64,000 nt of DNA. Source: CAZCBN01 sp964496975. Lineage in GTDB: Bacteria; Planctomycetota; Phycisphaerae; Phycisphaerales; UBA1924. Positions 41,876-50,316 of the stretch are shown here, in pieces. The DNA is taken from the NCBI GenBank assembly GCA_964496975.1, contig CAZCBN010000003.1, positions 12,474 through 76,473 of the forward strand, given 5' to 3'. Positions within the stretch are counted from its first letter, which is position 1. The number at the start of each line of letters is the position of its first letter. The notes under the pieces were generated by a model. That model worked only from the letters and a program-made list of their open reading frames with translations, had not been told where the DNA came from and did not search any database. A program made the translations under genes and the position numbers.

Positions 41876-42814
41876 TCACCGCTCCGCGTCCTCGAACATC
41901 GCCTCGATGAAGCGCTCGGGGTCGAACGGCTCCACGTCCTCGGGCGTCTCGCCCACGCCCACGAGCTTCACGGGGATCTCCGTCGCCTCGCGGATCGCGA
42001 TGACCACGCCCCCCTTCGCCGTCCCGTCGAGCTTCGCGAGGAAGATCCCCGTCACGCCCGCCGCCTTGGCGAACCCCTCGGCCTGCTTCATCGCGTTGCT
42101 GCCCGCCGTCGCGTCGAGCACCAGCAGCACCTCGTGGGGCCCGCCGGGCACCTGCTTCTCGACCACGCGGCGGATCTTCGTCAACTGGTCCATCAGCCCC
42201 GCCTGCGTGTGGAGCCGCCCGGCCGTGTCCAGGATCAGCACGTCCACGCCGCGCGCCCGCGCCGCCGCGCACGCGTCATACGCCACGGCCGCGGGGTCTC
42301 CCCCCTGCTGGCCCTTCACCACCTCGACGCCGAGCCGCTCGGCCCAGATCTCCAGTTGCCGCACCGCGCCCGCGCGAAAGGTGTCGCACGCCCCCAGCAG
42401 CACCGTCAGCCCGCGGCCCCGCAGCGTGCGGCACACCTTCGCGATGCTCGTCGTCTTCCCGACGCCGTTCACGCCCGTGACGAGGATCACCGTGGGTCGC
42501 TGCCCGTCGGGCGCGAAGCGCAGCTCGCGGTCCTGCGCGGGCCACAGGGCCTTCAGCTCGCGCTTCAGGTACTCGAGCGCGTCCTCGCCCTTCTGCTGCC
42601 GCCCGGCGCGGAAGTCGGCCCGGATGCCCGCGACGAGCCGCCGCGTCGTCGCCACGCCCACGTCGGCCTGGATCAGCCGCGACTCCAGCTCGTCGATCAG
42701 CTCCTCACTGAGCCGCTTGCCCAGCAGCACCGAGCGCAGGCTCTGGACAAAGACCTCGCGGGTCTTCTCCAGCCCCTGCTTCAGCTTGCCGAGAACAGAC
42801 TTGAACAACCCCAT
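41876..42814 (-). CDS. ftsY: Signal recognition particle receptor FtsY
   Basis: 312 aa. It has an N domain (GKRLSEELIDELESRLIQADVG) and a GTPase G domain: GVNGVGKTTSIAKV, LGACDTFRAGAVRQL, DTAGRLHTQ, and AKLDGTAKGG, ending VGVGETPEDVEPFDPERFI. The acidic A domain of E. coli is absent, as in many bacteria. It docks SRP-ribosome complexes at the inner membrane. The start is the ATG at 42814. Confidence 0.97.
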   Translation of the reverse strand: MGLFKSVLGKLKQGLEKTREVFVQSLRSVLLGKRLSEELIDELESRLIQADVGVATTRRLVAGIRADFRAGRQQKGEDALEYLKRELKALWPAQDRELRFAPDGQRPTVILVTGVNGVGKTTSIAKVCRTLRGRGLTVLLGACDTFRAGAVRQLEIWAERLGVEVVKGQQGGDPAAVAYDACAAARARGVDVLILDTAGRLHTQAGLMDQLTKIRRVVEKQVPGGPHEVLLVLDATAGSNAMKQAEGFAKAAGVTGIFLAKLDGTAKGGVVIAIREATEIPVKLVGVGETPEDVEPFDPERFIEAMFEDAER

Positions 42815-42920
42815 GCCGTGAACCGCACCAAGGGGCCGCGCAGCCCGGCGCACCCCGCAAGCCCCGGATGCCCAGCCGGGCCCACCTCGGCCCGGCCCAA
42901 CCTCAACCCACCGCCACCCC

Positions 42921-42965
42921 GGTCCAACTCAGCCCGGGCCAACTCAGCCCGGTCCAACTCAACCG
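42921..42965. repeat. Three 15-bp repeats just downstream of nusB
   Basis: Units ggtccaactcagccc, gggccaactcagccc and ggtccaactcaaccg run head to tail at 42921-42965, right after the nusB stop (42973-42975, minus strand). No hairpin with a T-run is visible. Confidence 0.85.
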
Positions 42966-42972
42966 GGTCCGC

Positions 42973-43572
42973 TTACGCCCGGTCCACAGTCTCCGGCGCC
43001 GGCACCGGTTCCGCGGCGGGCAGGGCCTCCGCGGCGGGCAAAGCATCCGCGGCGGGCAAGGCCTCCGCCGCCGCCGCCGCGGTCCCCTGCACCCGCTTCA
43101 GCACCTTCCCCAGCAGCCCGTTCACAAACGCCGGCGACTTCTCCGTCGAAAAGTCCTTCGCCAGCTCCACCGCCTCGTTTACCGCCACCTTGGGCGGCGT
43201 CATGCCCGAGGTCATCTCCGCGTGCGCCAGCCGCAGAATCGCCCGGTCAATCGCCGCGAGCCGGTGCGTGGGCCACTCGGGCGCCAGCTCCGCCATCTCG
43301 CGGTCCGCCGCCTCGCGGTTCTCGTACGCCGCGCGAGCCAGGGCCGCGGCCCGCCGCCCGTCGCGCGGCGTAAAGGGCTCGGCCTCCGCCTCGCGGAAGA
43401 GCCCCACGCCCTCGTCGCCGAGCAACAGCCCCGCGTCGGCCCCGCCGATCTCGCTCTCCGCCGACCACGAGTCCGTCAGCGACAGCACGCCCGCCACATC
43501 CTCAGGCCCGCGGGCGTCAAGCTGATACAGCAGCACCAGCGCCAGCCGCCGCACGTCGCGCGATGAGGCCAT
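42973..43572 (-). CDS. nusB: Transcription antitermination/ribosome biogenesis factor NusB
   Basis: 199 aa. SSRDVRRLALVLLYQLDA is the N-terminal hallmark. Later LAAIDRAILRLAHAEM and PPKVAVNEAVELAKDFSTEKSPAFVNGLLGKVL complete the helical fold. An Ala/Pro-rich tail of about 35 residues (ALPAADALPAAEALPAAE) is extra. It follows ribH with a one-base stop/start overlap, a common ribH-nusB pairing. Confidence 0.93.
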   Translation of the reverse strand: MASSRDVRRLALVLLYQLDARGPEDVAGVLSLTDSWSAESEIGGADAGLLLGDEGVGLFREAEAEPFTPRDGRRAAALARAAYENREAADREMAELAPEWPTHRLAAIDRAILRLAHAEMTSGMTPPKVAVNEAVELAKDFSTEKSPAFVNGLLGKVLKRVQGTAAAAAEALPAADALPAAEALPAAEPVPAPETVDRA

Positions 43573-44330
43573 CAGGCCGCCCCCGCCGCACGCCGATCGC
43601 GCCGCGTCGCCGGCTCACCCTCCGGGGCCGCCGCGCTCTCCGCCGCGCCGCCCGCCCCACTCCCCGACTCGCCCGAGGCCTTGTCGCTCACGCGCCGCTC
43701 GATGCGGTGCTCCACCCGCGGGTCTTCGCGGCCCAGCGCCCCGATGAGCGCCCGCTGCGCCGCGATCGTGTCCAGCACCGCGTCCATCGCCTCGGCGCCC
43801 TTGTTGCCCTTGTCGCCGCCGGCCCGCGCGAGGGCCTGGCCCACGTCGTCAACCGTCAGCACGCCGAAGCCGATCGGCACGCCCGTCGAGAGCGACGCGT
43901 CCGTGAGCCCCCACGCCACCGCCTGCCCCAGCACGCGGTCGTGCGACGTCTCGCCCCGCACGATGCACCCGAGCGCCACCACGCCCTCATAAAGCCCCGT
44001 CGCCGCCGCCGTCGCAACAAGCACCGGCAACTCAAACGCGCCCGGTGCTTCCACCACGGCCAGCACGCCCTCTTTGCCGTGCCGCGCCCGGTACGCCGCC
44101 ACCGCGCCCTCGAGCATCGCCCCCGTCACGGACTCGTTGTACCGGCTCACCAGCACGCACACCGCGGGCGCTCCGCCCGTCTCCGCCGCGGCCGGCGCGG
44201 CCTCGGGCGACGCAGACGCCGCCCGCGACTTCGCCTTCACGTCCTTCGACTTGACGGACTTCGCGTCGCCGCCGGCTTTCGCCTTGCCAGACTTCGCGCC
44301 CTTCCCCTTTTTTCCAGATCCCTTCGACAT
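43572..44330 (-). CDS. ribH: 6,7-dimethyl-8-ribityllumazine synthase with basic N-terminal tail
   Basis: 252 aa against the usual about 155. The core has VLVSRYNESVTGAML, VEAPGAFELPVLVATA, GCIVRGETSHDRVL with the catalytic His, and IGFGVLTVDDVGQAL, giving the penultimate step of riboflavin synthesis. About 50 residues at the N-terminus are Lys/Ser/Gly-rich (roughly 14 Lys in the first 36 residues), and about 45 Ala/Gly-rich residues follow the core. The start is at 44330. The tail could bind nucleic acid or affect capsid assembly; this is speculation. Confidence 0.92.
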   Translation of the reverse strand: MSKGSGKKGKGAKSGKAKAGGDAKSVKSKDVKAKSRAASASPEAAPAAAETGGAPAVCVLVSRYNESVTGAMLEGAVAAYRARHGKEGVLAVVEAPGAFELPVLVATAAATGLYEGVVALGCIVRGETSHDRVLGQAVAWGLTDASLSTGVPIGFGVLTVDDVGQALARAGGDKGNKGAEAMDAVLDTIAAQRALIGALGREDPRVEHRIERRVSDKASGESGSGAGGAAESAAAPEGEPATRRDRRAAGAA

Positions 44331-44401
44331 GTCCAATACTTTATGCCCGCGCACCCCCCCACGCATCCGCGACGGCCAACCCCCCCCGCCACGCTGCCCA
44401 C

Positions 44402-45448
44402 ATGCCCAACTGGCTCGCCCGCATCATCCCCCTGCTCCGCCTCGCCCGCGTCACCACCGCCTTCGCCGCCGTGGCCAACGTCTGGTTCGTCATTCTTTGG
44501 ACCCGCGCCGTCCCCGCCGAAGGCCCCGCCCGCGGCCTCGCCGCGACCACGCCCGCCGAGGGGCCGCTCACCGCCGCGCCCGTCCACGACGCCCCGCTCT
44601 GGATCCTCCTCCTCGGCGGCGCCGCCTCCGCCGCGAGCCTGTACGGCTTCGGAACGGTGCTCAACGACATCATCGACCGCTCCCGCGACCGCGCCCTCCG
44701 CCGAGACCGCCCCATCGCCGCCGGCGAGGTCTCCGCCGAAACCGCCGCCCTCGCCGTCGCCGCCACCCTCATCCTCTCCGTGCTCGGCGCCACCGTCTTT
44801 GGCACCGCCGGCGTGGTCCTCTCCCTCGCCCTCGCCTTCGGCGTGCTCGTCTTCAACACCGTCGGCAAGCACCTGCCCGCCCTGGGCCTGCCCATGCTCG
44901 CGATTCTCTACGCCGCCCACATGCTCCTGCCGAACCCTCACCTCCGATTCCTCTGGCCCCTCTGGACCGTCATGACCCACGCCCTCCTCGTCGAGGGCCT
45001 CGCCGCCACCATCGGACGCCGCGGCCGCCCGCTCTCGCAGCGTGCCCTCACGTTCGCCGTCTTTGGATGGCTCGCCGCCTCCGCCGCGCTGCTCTGGCTC
45101 CAGACCCGCCGCGCCGACCTGCCCGAGGCCGCGCACGCCGCCGACGCGCTCTGGCCCGCCTGGGTCCCCGCGTGGGCCTGGGTCGGCCCCGCCGCCCTCG
45201 CCGCCGTCTTCGCCGTCGCCGTCGCACGCCGCATCCGCCGGCTCGGCGCGGGCGAGCGCGCCGCCGAAAAAATCACCCGATACGGCTCACTCTGGCTCCC
45301 GCTCTACGGCTGCGCCTGGCTCCTCGCCGTCGGCGAGATCTCCCACGCCCTGCTGATGCTCGCCCCCGCCCTCGCCGGCTGGATGAGCATCACCGTCCTG
45401 CGAGAACTCCAAGGCCTGATCGCCCACCCCGTCGGCTACCGCCGCTAA
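44402..45448 (+). CDS. UbiA-family prenyltransferase-like membrane protein
   Basis: 348 aa with about eight membrane segments. NDIIDRSRDRALRRDRPIAAG fits the first Asp-rich motif NDxxDxxxD and the following R-P-I-x-x-G. The second Asp-rich motif of most UbiA enzymes is not obvious. It is probably an aromatic or other polyprenyl transferase in the inner membrane. It starts at the ATG at 44402, divergent from ribH, and no quinone gene is adjacent. Confidence 0.75.
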   Translation: MPNWLARIIPLLRLARVTTAFAAVANVWFVILWTRAVPAEGPARGLAATTPAEGPLTAAPVHDAPLWILLLGGAASAASLYGFGTVLNDIIDRSRDRALRRDRPIAAGEVSAETAALAVAATLILSVLGATVFGTAGVVLSLALAFGVLVFNTVGKHLPALGLPMLAILYAAHMLLPNPHLRFLWPLWTVMTHALLVEGLAATIGRRGRPLSQRALTFAVFGWLAASAALLWLQTRRADLPEAAHAADALWPAWVPAWAWVGPAALAAVFAVAVARRIRRLGAGERAAEKITRYGSLWLPLYGCAWLLAVGEISHALLMLAPALAGWMSITVLRELQGLIAHPVGYRR

Positions 45449-45510
45449 CCCCCGCAACCGCACGCCACCCCAAGCGCCCACCCTCGTCCACGCCCAATGC
45501 CCCAAGGCCC

Positions 45511-45600
45511 CGATGCCTCGGTGCCCCGCTGCCTGGATGCCTGGATGCCTCAATGCCTCAATGCCTCAATGCCTAGATGCCTTTATGCCCCGATGCCTCC
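45511..45600. repeat. Imperfect 8-10 bp tandem repeats between convergent genes
   Basis: Variants of the motif gatgcct/aatgcctc recur about nine times between the UbiA-like stop and the MlaE stop. They differ in spacing and a few bases, so this is a degenerate array, not a clean microsatellite. No spacers suggest CRISPR. Confidence 0.75.
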
Positions 45601-45611
45601 CCGCCTCCCCC

Positions 45612-46535
45612 TCACACCCACCCCACCGCAAAGAAAATCGCCGTAAACACGAGGTCCGCGAAGATGATCGCCACCACGCACTGCACCACGGTGTCGGTCG
45701 TCGCGCTGCCCACGCCCGCCGCGCCCCCCGTCACGCTCAGCCCGTTGTAGCACGCGATCACGCCGATCAGCATGCCGAACACCCCGCCCTTCACGAACCC
45801 CGAGATGAAGTCGCTCAGGCTCGTCCCCTCGTCGAGGTTCGTCATGTACTGCTCGTACGGAATCTCCAGCAGCGTCACGCTGATGAGCACCGACGCCGCG
45901 ATCGACACCACGCTCGCGATCACCCCCAGCGCCGTCATGCTCACGATCGACGCCACCACCCGCGGCACCACCAAGAACCGGATCGGGTTCAGCGCGTGCG
46001 CCTCCAGCGCCTCGATCTCCTCGCTCACCACCATCGTCCCGATCTCGGCCGCGATCGACGCCCCCGCGAACCCCGTCAGCACGATCGCCCCGATCAGCGG
46101 CCCGAGCTCCCGCAGCACCGCCACGCCCACGATGTTCGCCACCAGGTCGCGCCGCCCGAAGTCGTCCAGGTTCGGCGCCATCTGCAGCGCGAGGATCAGC
46201 CCGACAACCCCGCTCACCAGCGACACGATGAAGATGCTCCGCACCCCCACCCGCACGATCTGGCTCGCGATCGCGTACCGCCCCAGCCGAACCTTCCGCC
46301 CGAGCGCCGCCCGCGCCACCCACTGCATCGCCTTCAAAAACAGCAGCACCGCCCCACCCATGTGGTCCAGGATGCCGAGCGCAAACGCCCCCATCCACCC
46401 CAGCAGCGACGCCGCCCACGCTGCCGGCGCCAGCAGCACCGACAGCCCGCCCGCCCCACGCGGCCCCGCGGGCCCCGGCGCACCCGCCGCGCCCGCACCC
46501 CCTGACCCGTCTTGACCAGAGCCGCCGTCCGCCAT
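45612..46535 (-). CDS. MlaE-family ABC transporter permease
   Basis: 307 aa. A Gly/Pro/Ala-rich N-terminus precedes the MlaE permease core: SIFIVSLVSGVVGLILALQMA, VLRELGPLIGAIVLTGFAGASIAAEIGTM and LVVPRVVASIVSMTAL. Several membrane segments are seen. Such permeases move phospholipids between the membranes with MlaF and MlaD, neither of which is in the window. Start at 46535 (ggggg upstream). It lies downstream of a STAS protein on the same strand. Confidence 0.9.
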   Translation of the reverse strand: MADGGSGQDGSGGAGAAGAPGPAGPRGAGGLSVLLAPAAWAASLLGWMGAFALGILDHMGGAVLLFLKAMQWVARAALGRKVRLGRYAIASQIVRVGVRSIFIVSLVSGVVGLILALQMAPNLDDFGRRDLVANIVGVAVLRELGPLIGAIVLTGFAGASIAAEIGTMVVSEEIEALEAHALNPIRFLVVPRVVASIVSMTALGVIASVVSIAASVLISVTLLEIPYEQYMTNLDEGTSLSDFISGFVKGGVFGMLIGVIACYNGLSVTGGAAGVGSATTDTVVQCVVAIIFADLVFTAIFFAVGWV

Positions 46536-46653
46536 CGCGAGCCCCCAACCTCATCCGCCCGCGACATCTTCACCGCAACCGCGACAAACCGCAAGCCAGA
46601 CCGCAAGCCAGACGGGCAAACTGGGCCCCCGCAAGCCACGCCGGCCACAGCCC

Positions 46654-47031
46654 TCACACCGCCAGCGCCGCGTCCACCGTCGCCACGATCCGGAAGAACT
46701 GGTTGAGCCGCGCGATCTCAAAGAACGCCCGCACCTTGTCGTTCATCCCGCACAGCAGCATGTCCGTCCGCTGCGCCTTCGCCGTCCGCATCGCCTCCAC
46801 CAGCGTCGCAAGCCCGCTGCTGTCGATGTACGTCACCGCGCCCAAGTCCACGATCAGCCGCTTGGGCTTCGCCTCCTGCACCTTCTTCAGCGTCGCCCGA
46901 AGCTGCGGCGAGCAGCTCATGTCCACCTCGCCCGCCGGCGACACCACAACGCCGCCGGGAAGCTGCTGCACCCCCACGGCCCCCGCGCTCATCCCCGCAC
47001 CCATCCCAGAACCCGTCGTCGCGTCGTTCAT
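46654..47031 (-). CDS. STAS-domain anti-sigma factor antagonist-like protein
   Basis: 125 aa. A short Gly/Ala N-terminus is followed by VVVSPAGEVDMSCSPQLRATL, LIVDLGAVTYIDSSGLATLVEAM and FFEIARLNQFFRI, the SpoIIAA/RsbV fold. The DSSG at residues 70-73 includes the expected phosphoserine. The ATG overlaps the stop of the RsbW-like gene, which should encode its kinase. It could instead serve the nearby MlaE permease as MlaB does, since MlaB is also a STAS protein. Confidence 0.88.
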   Translation of the reverse strand: MNDATTGSGMGAGMSAGAVGVQQLPGGVVVSPAGEVDMSCSPQLRATLKKVQEAKPKRLIVDLGAVTYIDSSGLATLVEAMRTAKAQRTDMLLCGMNDKVRAFFEIARLNQFFRIVATVDAALAV

Positions 47032-47588
47032 CGCGAAGCCCCCTCCGCCCCGTGCCCGGCCGAAGCCGCAGACCCCGCGACGCCCATCGAACCACCCACA
47101 CCCATCGAACCACCCACACCCGCTGATCCGCCCACACCCGCCGCCACACCCACCCGCGCGGGCGCCCGCTTCACCATCGTCAGCCGCATCCCCCGCGAGG
47201 GCCGCTTCTCATACACCACTTCGTCCATCACCTCGCGGATGATGTGCACCCCAAGCCCCCCGGGCTTGATGTCGTCCAGCTCCCGGCCCTTCATCGCCAC
47301 CGGGTCCACCTGCCGAGCCTCGTCCTCGATCACCACCCGCAGCCCCTCGGGCCGCCCCGCGTGCTCCGACAAGGGCCAGATGCTCACCCAGATCGGCTGG
47401 TCCGTCGCCCGGTCATACCCGTGCCGGATCACGTTGCACAGCGCCTCGTCCACCGCCAGCTGGATCTTCGCGCAGTGCAGGTCGTCAAACCCCAGCCGCT
47501 TCGCCACAGAACCCACAAGCTCCCGAGCCCCGCTCAGGTACAACGGATTGCTCAGCAACTCGATGCGGATGTGTGGACGCTCGCTCAT
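47028..47588 (-). CDS. RsbW-like serine kinase/anti-sigma factor (HATPase)
   Basis: 186 aa. GHKL motifs are visible: [19 protein letters not shown] (N box), [11 protein letters not shown] (G1) and [17 protein letters not shown] (G2). It should bind or phosphorylate the STAS protein encoded by the overlapping next gene. The C-terminus is a Gly/Val/Ser repeat from 18-bp tandem units. The ATG at 47588 has GGAGT upstream. No sigma factor gene is adjacent. Confidence 0.88.
   Translation of the reverse strand: MSERPHIRIELLSNPLYLSGARELVGSVAKRLGFDDLHCAKIQLAVDEALCNVIRHGYDRATDQPIWVSIWPLSEHAGRPEGLRVVIEDEARQVDPVAMKGRELDDIKPGGLGVHIIREVMDEVVYEKRPSRGMRLTMVKRAPARVGVAAGVGGSAGVGGSMGVGGSMGVAGSAASAGHGAEGASR
47083..47136. 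repeat. 18-bp tandem repeats in the RsbW-like gene
   Basis: Two exact copies of cccatcgaaccacccaca (47083-47100, 47101-47118) and a third variant (47119-47136) encode the Gly-Val-Gly-Gly-Ser-Met-like tail of the kinase on the minus strand. Confidence 0.9.
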
Positions 47589-47647
47589 GCGTTCGGACTC
47601 CGCCCCAGGCGACGCCGGACCCAACTCCCCGACACCCCAAACTCCCC

Positions 47648-47695
47648 GGCCCCCAGACACCCCGGCCCCCAGACACCCCGGCCCCCGGACACCCA
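47648..47695. repeat. Three 16-bp repeats in an intergenic stretch
   Basis: The units at 47648-47663 and 47664-47679 are exact copies of ggcccccagacacccc; the third (47680-47695) differs at two bases. They lie between the lipoprotein stop and the RsbW-like start, close to what may be the promoter of the partner-switch pair. Confidence 0.9.
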
Positions 47696-47710
47696 GGCCC
47701 CGAGGCCCTC

Positions 47711-48154
47711 TCAGCCCCCTCCGCCCGTCCCGGCCGACCGGGCCTCGGGCCCCGGCTCACCACTCATCGGCCCGGCCGACGCCCCCGCCGCAGACGCCGC
47801 AGGATCCGGCAACCCGCCAAGCCACGCCGTCCAACGCGCCACCGCCTCCGATCGTTCCCAGGGCGGCCCCGCATAATCGTATCCGAGGGTTTCCCCTGTG
47901 AGCGCTTCCAGCGTCCGAATCGCAAAAAGCCGCGCCGCGGGGTCGTTGCTCTCAAGCTGCCGAATCAGCTCCACCGCCGACGCCCGGTCGACACCCGCCG
48001 CCCCCACCCCACTCCCCGCGCCACCCCCAGAAGCGGCGCCCCGGTCCTCCGCCGCCTCCACGATCGCGTCCAGCCGCAGGTTCGGGTCGGGCGAGTTGAA
48101 CCCCCGCGGCGTCTGGCACCCGCCCACCAGCCCGCCCGCCAGACCCCACGCCAT
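47711..48154 (-). CDS. Small lipoprotein of unknown function
   Basis: About 147 aa. [17 protein letters not shown] is a lipobox signal with the lipidated Cys about 13 residues from the start. The mature part has [43 protein letters not shown] and [22 protein letters not shown]. The helix-pair feel recalls a HEAT-like repeat, but I do not recognise a family. The ATG at 48154 follows gggcggggg; a GTG at 48184 is another start. It is divergent from guaA. Confidence 0.7.
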   Translation of the reverse strand: MAWGLAGGLVGGCQTPRGFNSPDPNLRLDAIVEAAEDRGAASGGGAGSGVGAAGVDRASAVELIRQLESNDPAARLFAIRTLEALTGETLGYDYAGPPWERSEAVARWTAWLGGLPDPAASAAGASAGPMSGEPGPEARSAGTGGGG

Positions 48155-48289
48155 CACCCCCGCCCACGCCGATCCGCGGCCCACACCCCTCGACGCGACG
48201 CGCCCCCACCAGCCCGAGTACCCTCCCCCCTTCCACAACCAGCCGCCCCGGGCCCCCACAAGCGCCCCCCGCACCCCACCACACACAAA

Positions 48290-49858
48290 ATGGCCACATC
48301 GCACCACGAGGTCATCCCCATCCTGGACTTCGGCTCCCAGACCGCCCAGCTCATCGCACGGCGCGTTCGAGAGGCCGGCGTCTTCTCCACGCTCCTCAGC
48401 CCCACCGTCTCCGCCGAACAACTCCGACGGATGAACCCAAAGGGCATCATCCTCTCCGGCGGCCCCGCCAGCGTACATGAACCCGGCTCCCCCACCATGG
48501 ACCCCGAGATCCTCCGCCTCGGCGTCCCCGTCCTGGGCATCTGCTACGGCATGCAGCTCGCCTGCCAACTCCTCGGCGCCACCGTCGAGAAAGCCGACCA
48601 CCGCGAGTTCGGCCGCGCAAGCCTCAACATCGACGCCCCGGGCGATCTTCTCAACGACATCCCCCAACGCACCGCCGTCTGGATGTCCCACGGCGACCAG
48701 GTCCACAATCTCGACCCCGCCCGCTTCCAAACCCTCGCCGCAACCCCAACCTGCCCGAACGCCGTCGTCCGCTCCCGCCCCGCCGGCAACGCCCTCTCCC
48801 CCTTCTTCGGCGTCCAGTTCCACCCCGAGGTCACCCACACCCCCCACGGCACCGACATCCTCCGAAACTTCCTCTACAACATCTGCCGCTGCGCCGGCAC
48901 CTGGCGCATGGCCGACTTCGCCGACGCCCAGATCGCCCGAATCCGCCAGCAGGTCGGCACCCGCCACGTCATCTGCGGCCTCTCCGGCGGGGTCGACTCC
49001 TCCGTCGCCGCCGTCCTCATCCACCGCGCCATCGGCGACCAGCTCCACTGCGTCTTCGTCGACAACGGCCTCCTCCGCAAGAACGAACGCCCGCTCGTCG
49101 AGTCCACCTTCCGCGACCACTTCAGCATCGACCTCCGCGTCGTCGACGCGACCGAGCCCTTCCTCGCCGACCTCGCCGGCGTCACCGACCCCCAGGAAAA
49201 ACGCCGCCGCATCGGCCACCGCTTCATCGACGTCTTCAAGCACGCCGCCAAGGACATCCCAGACGCCGCCCTCCTCGCCCAGGGCACCCTCTACCCAGAC
49301 GTCATCGAGTCGGGCCAGGGCCACGCCGGCATCTCCGCCAACATCAAACTCCACCACAACGTCGGCGGCCTCCCCGAGCAACTCGGCTTCGAACTCCTCG
49401 AGCCCCTCCGCGACCTCTTCAAAGACGAAGTGCGCAAACTCGGCCAAGTCCTCGGCATCCCCGACCAACTCGTCTGGCGCCACCCCTTCCCCGGTCCCGG
49501 CCTCGCCGTTCGAGTCCTGGGCGAGGTCACCCCCAAAAAGCTCGACATCCTCCGCGACGCCGACGAGATCCTCCTCGAAGAAATCGTCGCCGCCGAGCTC
49601 TACCGCCGCACCAGCCAGGTCTTCGCCGTCCTCCTCCCCGTGCAGTCCGTGGGCGTCATGGGCGACGGCCGCACCTACGAAAGCACCATCGCCGTGCGCG
49701 CCGTCGAGACCCAAGACTTCATGACCGCCGACTGGGCCCGCATCCCCTACGACGTCCTCGCCACCATCTCCAGCCGCATCATCAACGAGGTCCGCGGCGT
49801 GAACCGTGTCGTCTACGACATCTCAAGCAAACCCCCCGCGACGATCGAGTGGGAGTAA
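48290..49858 (+). CDS. guaA: GMP synthase (glutamine-hydrolysing)
   Basis: 522 aa. The class I glutamine amidotransferase domain has [14 protein letters not shown] with nucleophile Cys85 and [15 protein letters not shown] with the His/Glu pair. The ATP-pyrophosphatase domain has [18 protein letters not shown]. The C-terminal dimerisation domain has [16 protein letters not shown] and ends [16 protein letters not shown]. It converts XMP to GMP. The Shine-Dalgarno before 48290 is weak (acacacaaa). Confidence 0.98.
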   Translation: MATSHHEVIPILDFGSQTAQLIARRVREAGVFSTLLSPTVSAEQLRRMNPKGIILSGGPASVHEPGSPTMDPEILRLGVPVLGICYGMQLACQLLGATVEKADHREFGRASLNIDAPGDLLNDIPQRTAVWMSHGDQVHNLDPARFQTLAATPTCPNAVVRSRPAGNALSPFFGVQFHPEVTHTPHGTDILRNFLYNICRCAGTWRMADFADAQIARIRQQVGTRHVICGLSGGVDSSVAAVLIHRAIGDQLHCVFVDNGLLRKNERPLVESTFRDHFSIDLRVVDATEPFLADLAGVTDPQEKRRRIGHRFIDVFKHAAKDIPDAALLAQGTLYPDVIESGQGHAGISANIKLHHNVGGLPEQLGFELLEPLRDLFKDEVRKLGQVLGIPDQLVWRHPFPGPGLAVRVLGEVTPKKLDILRDADEILLEEIVAAELYRRTSQVFAVLLPVQSVGVMGDGRTYESTIAVRAVETQDFMTADWARIPYDVLATISSRIINEVRGVNRVVYDISSKPPATIEWE

Positions 49859-50316
49859 CCGCCGCCACCCCGCCCCACCCAGTCCATCCGATCCCCGCAG
49901 CAAATCGCGCGCGGGCGGCGTCGTCACGCCCCCACCCACGGACGGCCTACGGACCGCCCACATCGCGGGTGTCTACCGCCCAGCGTCCATGACCTCCTCC
50001 CGCCGCCCCGCACCGGACACACCGCGAATCTCGCCACCCAAGTTCTTGCCCCCGCTTCACCTCCGAGCGCCGAGCCGGGTTTCCGCATCGGTGTTTCTAC
50101 CGGACGCTTGACGCAAACTTGATGCTTCGATACGTTGACGTGAGCACCGTTGGGGGTTTCCAAAACGCATCCGTTTCATGTCGAGGCGATGGTCCCGCGT
50201 CAATCGAGCGCGTGTTCTCGTTTGTCCAGAGAGCCTTCGCCCCGATCCATTTTTGTACGCACGGGGCCACCGCGACAGCTGTGCGGCGGCGTCGTGCCAT
50301 GGGGGTATTGACCGTG
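49859..50316 (+). promoter_or_regulatory. 458-base intergenic region with a candidate sigma-70 promoter
   Basis: No gene is supported. TTGACG at 50108-50113 and TACGTT at 50131-50136 with exactly 17 bases between form a good -35/-10 pair for the exported-protein gene at 50317. The flanking sequence is noticeably less GC-rich than coding DNA. The rest holds nothing I recognise. Confidence 0.4.

Noticed and set aside
45612..46535. Complete Mla operon
   Set aside because: Only the permease (and a STAS protein of uncertain partner) is seen; no MlaF ATPase or MlaD MCE-domain gene lies in the window.
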